Translations under genes and position numbers: made by a program
Shown: positions 60,731-64,000 of the stretch, one piece after another
Position numbering within the stretch: position 1 is the stretch's first letter
How the letters are laid out: each line of letters starts with the position of its first letter
Origin: Intoshia linei
Taxonomy: Eukaryota; Orthonectida; Rhopaluridae
Reading direction: 5' to 3'
DNA length: 64,000 bases
Assembly (NCBI GenBank): GCA_001642005.1
Contig: LWCA01000009.1
Span: 1 to 64,000 of the forward strand
The notes under the pieces: model-generated
Told to the model about the DNA's origin: nothing
Databases searched by the model: none
Seen by the model: the letters and a program-made list of their open reading frames with translations, nothing else

Positions 60731-60937
60731 TTATATACGTGAAAAAGATATATCGTTCAATTTTGTATTCTTGCTTATGATAAAATTTACGTCTTTGTAA
60801 CTATCCAATAATGGTAGCAAAATATTCTCAAGAGTAGTTTGGGTACTTTTAAATCTCTGGTTTATTTTGAATAAAAAATACATATTAACACCGTTACTAT
60901 ATATTCTTTTAAAATTGAATGTATTATCGCCTTTCAT
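60731..60937 (-). CDS. Possible exon with mitochondrial-type N-terminus
   Basis: A 68-codon open frame from the ATG at 60937 reads MKGDNTFNFKRIY, then MYFLFKINQRFKSTQTTL and a helical end. A donor (CACGTATATA) follows. The basic, hydroxylated start would suit mitochondrial import and could be the first exon of the mTERF-like gene at 59071, which would place the EF-hand gene inside its intron. Linking exons were not found, so this is a weak call. Confidence 0.3.
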   Translation of the reverse strand: MKGDNTFNFKRIYSNGVNMYFLFKINQRFKSTQTTLENILLPLLDSYKDVNFIISKNTKLNDISFSRI

Positions 60938-61106
60938 AGTTTAAAGTTTAAACTACTTACTGCTTAAAATTTAAACAGGTTAAGTAGAATTTTTATCAAT
61001 TGGGGATGTTTATTCGGATACAAAAATTGGCATACATTGTATATTAAAAATTTGAGATATATTCATTTTCCGAGAATTATGAAAATTCCCCGAAAAAAAT
61101 TACACA

Positions 61107-61383
61107 TTACTGTATCAATTCTTTTCTAAATTTAATTTCGATGCCACTAAAATAAAGATTGTCGGAAGCTAATCTATAAAAAAAATTTAAATGATAATTT
61201 GCAGTCGATATCCACAGATCCGAACTATCAAATTCGAGGCACCAAAAATTATTTTCTAAAAAATATTTTCCAAATATATTTAAAATTATATCCTTAGCCG
61301 TATCCAAGGGTATTGATTCGCATTTTAAATTTAACACATTATAGTTATGATATTTTTTATCAATATATTTTTTAAATGTTGAA
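61107..61383 (-). CDS. Unassigned exon or gene remnant
   Basis: An open frame of about 92 codons starts after an acceptor (TTTCCAG at 61384-61390) and ends in a stop at 61107. Phrases such as ESIPLDTAKDIILNIFGKYF and FWCLEFDSSDLWISTANYH look like globular protein and use codons like the other genes here. I do not recognise the family. The family C repeat lies immediately upstream, so the rest of the gene may have been cut off by an insertion or may lie beyond it. Confidence 0.35.
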
Positions 61384-61389
61384 CCTGGA

Positions 61390-61730
61390 AAAACGATGCT
61401 TCATTTTTAAAAATCACTTTTTATCCCACCATTAATAAAGTTTAATAAAAAATACCATTTCAAACCCTCAGAGATAGAGATTGATTTTTACCGATATTTT
61501 TTTGATAAAATCCGATTTTATCAAACCTTATGAAAAAAATCTACTTAATCGAACCACAAAATAAAACTCTATATTAGCAAGGCTTAAAGGAATTATCCTC
61601 TTTTTCCAATATTTTTTTGAATAACACGATTTTCTAAATTTTATGATGAAAAACATTTAATTTATTCATTAATTTTTTATATTTCATGTTATCGTTGTCC
61701 AAAAAAAATAATGCCGGGAACCACTAATTA
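61390..61730. repeat. Dispersed repeat family 'C' copy
   Basis: Shares TTTTTCCAATATTTTTTTG, TTTATATTTCATGTTATCG and the end GCCGGGAACCACTAATT with the inverted copy at 45560-45970. No ORF. Ends not resolved. Confidence 0.5.
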
Positions 61731-62002
61731 AAACACTGAAAAAATGAAAATATTTTGATTTTCATTCAATTTAACCTATTTACAGGTCATTTCATTTTAC
61801 TTAATTAATAATATACCATTATTATCATCATTAATAAATCAAGAAGAAAATAAAATGTTTTATGTATCTAAACTTTAGATTCTACAGCTTTTAATTTTAA
61901 TCGAAAAAGCTTTAATATAATTAAGCTAATCATTTTAAATTAACAATATAATGGAATTTTTGTATTTATAATTTTTTTAATTAAAAAAAATTTCGTCAAA
62001 AA

Positions 62003-62305
62003 GATGGTTGTTTGAGAGTAGTCTGAATTGAGTTAGAGTTAACCTCCCCGACAAATTGAGCTACAATATTGCCAGTTTATAACGAGCATTCTTGTCGAAA
62101 GAGCCGTTTCATTTTTCGATAGACAACCTCTGATCATTGGTTATGAAATCTACCGAAAATTCGTTTCTGTTCTCCATCAAATCCATTACTGGACGTGTTG
62201 CTGAACTATACCAATATTAGGTGACATATCTCAGACCTTCCCAAAGGCTAAAGTATGGAAAAGTTCCATTTATGTTGCCTCTATTGTCGACTTCAAACAA
62301 CCATC
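62003..62305. mobile_element. 303-bp GC-richer element with 13-bp perfect terminal inverted repeats
   Basis: Left end GATGGTTGTTTGA (62003-62015), right end TCAAACAACCATC (62293-62305). The body is visibly more GC-rich than its flanks and has no full ORF. Size, ends and composition suggest a non-autonomous DNA transposon or the relic of one. No flanking target duplication beyond two bases is evident. Confidence 0.7.
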
Positions 62306-63352
62306 AATAACACATGTTTACATGTTTATATACAAATGTTTTCATTTCATTTTGAATATTCATTAACATAATTTATTCAGTTTAATTTGTAAAATGTGTA
62401 TTTCTGTTTAATGCTTTTCAATTAAATTTGGTTTATTTTGTATTCTTAAGTTTGATTTTTTCACAAATTTAGTATTAATCGTTCAAAAGATTATTACGAA
62501 GAATCCATACAAAACATTCTATCGAAAAATAGCTGTAATTAACGTATAAATTAAATATCCATGTAAACGTTTTACAGTAATTTTTCAAACTTTTTATTTA
62601 ACGGAACTTTTTATGTGTATTCGCGATTTTTTTTCATTTTTATTTACACAGTAACGTATAAAATATAATTTTACCTAAATGATATAATATTGTAGTAATG
62701 TAAAAATGAATATTGATTTATAAAATTTTATTATTGAAAAAAATGGTCTTGAAGAGACACAAGGTGTATTATTTACACATATATAAAATTAAATGTGTGT
62801 GTTGGTGTTTATTTAAAAAATTCAAAAATTTATAATTTAAAAAAATCAAAATTTCTAGTACAGTTTTGCGAGAGTTATGTTTTTGTGCGAGTTACATTTT
62901 CATACATTGAATACATCCTTCAGGGTCAAACTCCCAATTCCCCATTTTTTTTTAATCAGAATAAAATTTAAGAAAATCATCCCTATAAACTTCAGAAATA
63001 AATTCACTTTATTATTTTGTAAAACTAGATTTTTAAAAAAATTAATATGGCTCTTATTCTAAACACCTGAGCATCCAATATGTAGTTAAAAAAATATTGT
63101 GGGTAACATAAAAATAAGTACTATAACAATGGTAATGTAGTAAAAAAGCTTTGGAAACACTGGTCTAACGGGATATCCCAAATAATCTGACTTGTTAACT
63201 GAAGCTTACGAAATCCAACTGGTTTATTTTGAAATTAGTTTTTTGAAGTGAAAAAAGTGTCTAAAGAACCGCTGATCCAAATATTATTTCATTGTATTAG
63301 TATAATACATGTGAATTATGTAGTCGTAACAATAAATAACAAACATTATCAA
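62306..63352. other. Intergenic, AT-rich, promoter side of ZSWIM2
   Basis: Nothing coding is recognised. The stretch ending about 63165 has GGAAACACTGG, a possible hAT-type right end without a partner. Confidence 0.35.
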
Positions 63353-64000
63353 ATGGATAAAAAATATTCAAGAATTTGCCCATTAAAACTGTCACTCAAT
63401 TATGCTCAAGCCGAAAATTCTACATTTTTCATTATAAGAGAAATTGGTCCAACAAATTTTTTATTAGCTGAAAATGAACACAATAATATAACTTATAAAG
63501 TATGATTTAATTTATTTTCCTTTCTTTTCATCTCAATATTCATTATACTGATATCAAATAAATGGAAATTTTGGGAGAGGTAATTGTATAATTTAATATA
63601 ATTTAATAGGTATCAATTGGAAATAAACATAGCTGTTCTTGTAAATATCTAAAATCAAATAAAATGTTATGTATTCATTTATGTTGGTTATTTATGAAAA
63701 AATTTAAAGTGTCAAAAGAAAATGAAGGTAATTTTAAATTTGTATATATAAAATTCAAGGTTGTTAAGAAATCTATTCGTGACAAGTTTTTTAGTTACGT
63801 AAAAATTTTTCGTGACAATAAATATATTAACTTATATTGAAGATTAATAAATTTAATTTTTTTTATTTAATTAGTATTTTGGAAAGCGGGACTAACCGAT
63901 GGAGAAATTGGTGACTTGTTATTGGGAAAATTCGATGATATTCCAAAGAAAAAAATAAACAATGAAATTAAAAAAATTGACATTAAGGATTTAGAAATAG
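63353..64000 (+). CDS. ZSWIM2: ZSWIM2-like E3 ubiquitin ligase, 5' part
   Basis: Three exons before the window ends: 63353-63499, 63610-63727 and 63875 to the edge. The start MDKKYSRICPLKLS is followed by FFIIREIGPTNFLLAE, close to the vertebrate ZSWIM2 phrase around LREMGPTGFLL. A SWIM zinc finger follows: HSCSCKYLKSNKMLCIHLCW, giving CxC and CxH ligands. Next comes LTDGEIGDLLLGKF, again as in ZSWIM2. The RING and ZZ fingers would lie beyond the window. ZSWIM2 is a testis/cilia-associated ubiquitin ligase in vertebrates. The ATG at 63353 is preferred, though the frame is open further upstream to 63248. Confidence 0.85.

Noticed and set aside
1-64000. tRNA, rRNA or CRISPR arrays
   Set aside because: No cloverleaf with A and B boxes, no rRNA-like conserved stretch and no regularly spaced repeats were found by eye.

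Overview
This is a window of a very AT-rich (about three quarters A+T) animal nuclear genome. The evidence is spliced genes with many short introns (often 37-60 nt, almost all GT-AG) and metazoan-specific families: an EAG potassium channel, an integrin alpha chain, a TRIM-NHL protein, an Na/Ca-exchanger relative, neprilysin-like peptidases, a pericentrin/AKAP PACT protein and ZSWIM2. The sequence alone does not fix the clade; a small-bodied invertebrate with compact genes is the best guess. Exon limits below come from reading splice signals and family similarity by eye, without transcripts or database searches. Layout from left to right: a frameshifted hAT transposase fragment (2-421); a stomatin gene on the minus strand (540-2175); a dead transposon-derived ORF (2587-3040) and a repeat; a RING/B-box/filamin/NHL gene (4400-7981, plus); a complete 14-exon EAG channel (9872-16565, plus) whose introns hold several small transposons; a divergent SLC8-type exchanger-like gene (16879-22616, plus) that has lost the ion-binding motifs; a coiled-coil PACT-domain centrosomal protein (23681-26000, minus); a cytochrome b561 (26925-28925, minus); a 1.9-kb repeat; and an ANKUB1-like ubiquitin-fold/ankyrin protein (31309-32967, minus). 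Next come a small unknown Cys-rich gene (33181-33508, plus) and the C-terminal end of an integrin alpha chain (34340-35011, plus). Two tandem M13 (neprilysin-like) peptidase genes follow on the minus strand (35088-38626 and 38782-44494), the second split by a 3-kb intron. A tight housekeeping block comes after: mitochondrial ribosomal rescue protein MRPL58/ICT1 (45069-46837, minus) lies head to head with DNA polymerase epsilon catalytic subunit (47164-56742, plus), which ends 32 bp from a convergent phosphatidylinositol synthase (56775-57550, minus). The right end holds an mTERF-like exon, an EF-hand gene, a few unassigned ORFs and the start of ZSWIM2 (63353 to the window end). The genes do not form one pathway. 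They are an ordinary mix of membrane, ciliary/centrosomal and housekeeping genes with transposon debris between them and in their introns. The most interesting observations are the exchanger-like gene with degenerate alpha repeats, an MRPL58 homologue whose catalytic GGQ reads GGS, a phosphatidylinositol synthase intron that seems to start with GA, an orphan integrin tail, and a dispersed repeat with a Helitron-like hairpin-CTAG end caught in a nested insertion without target-site duplication.
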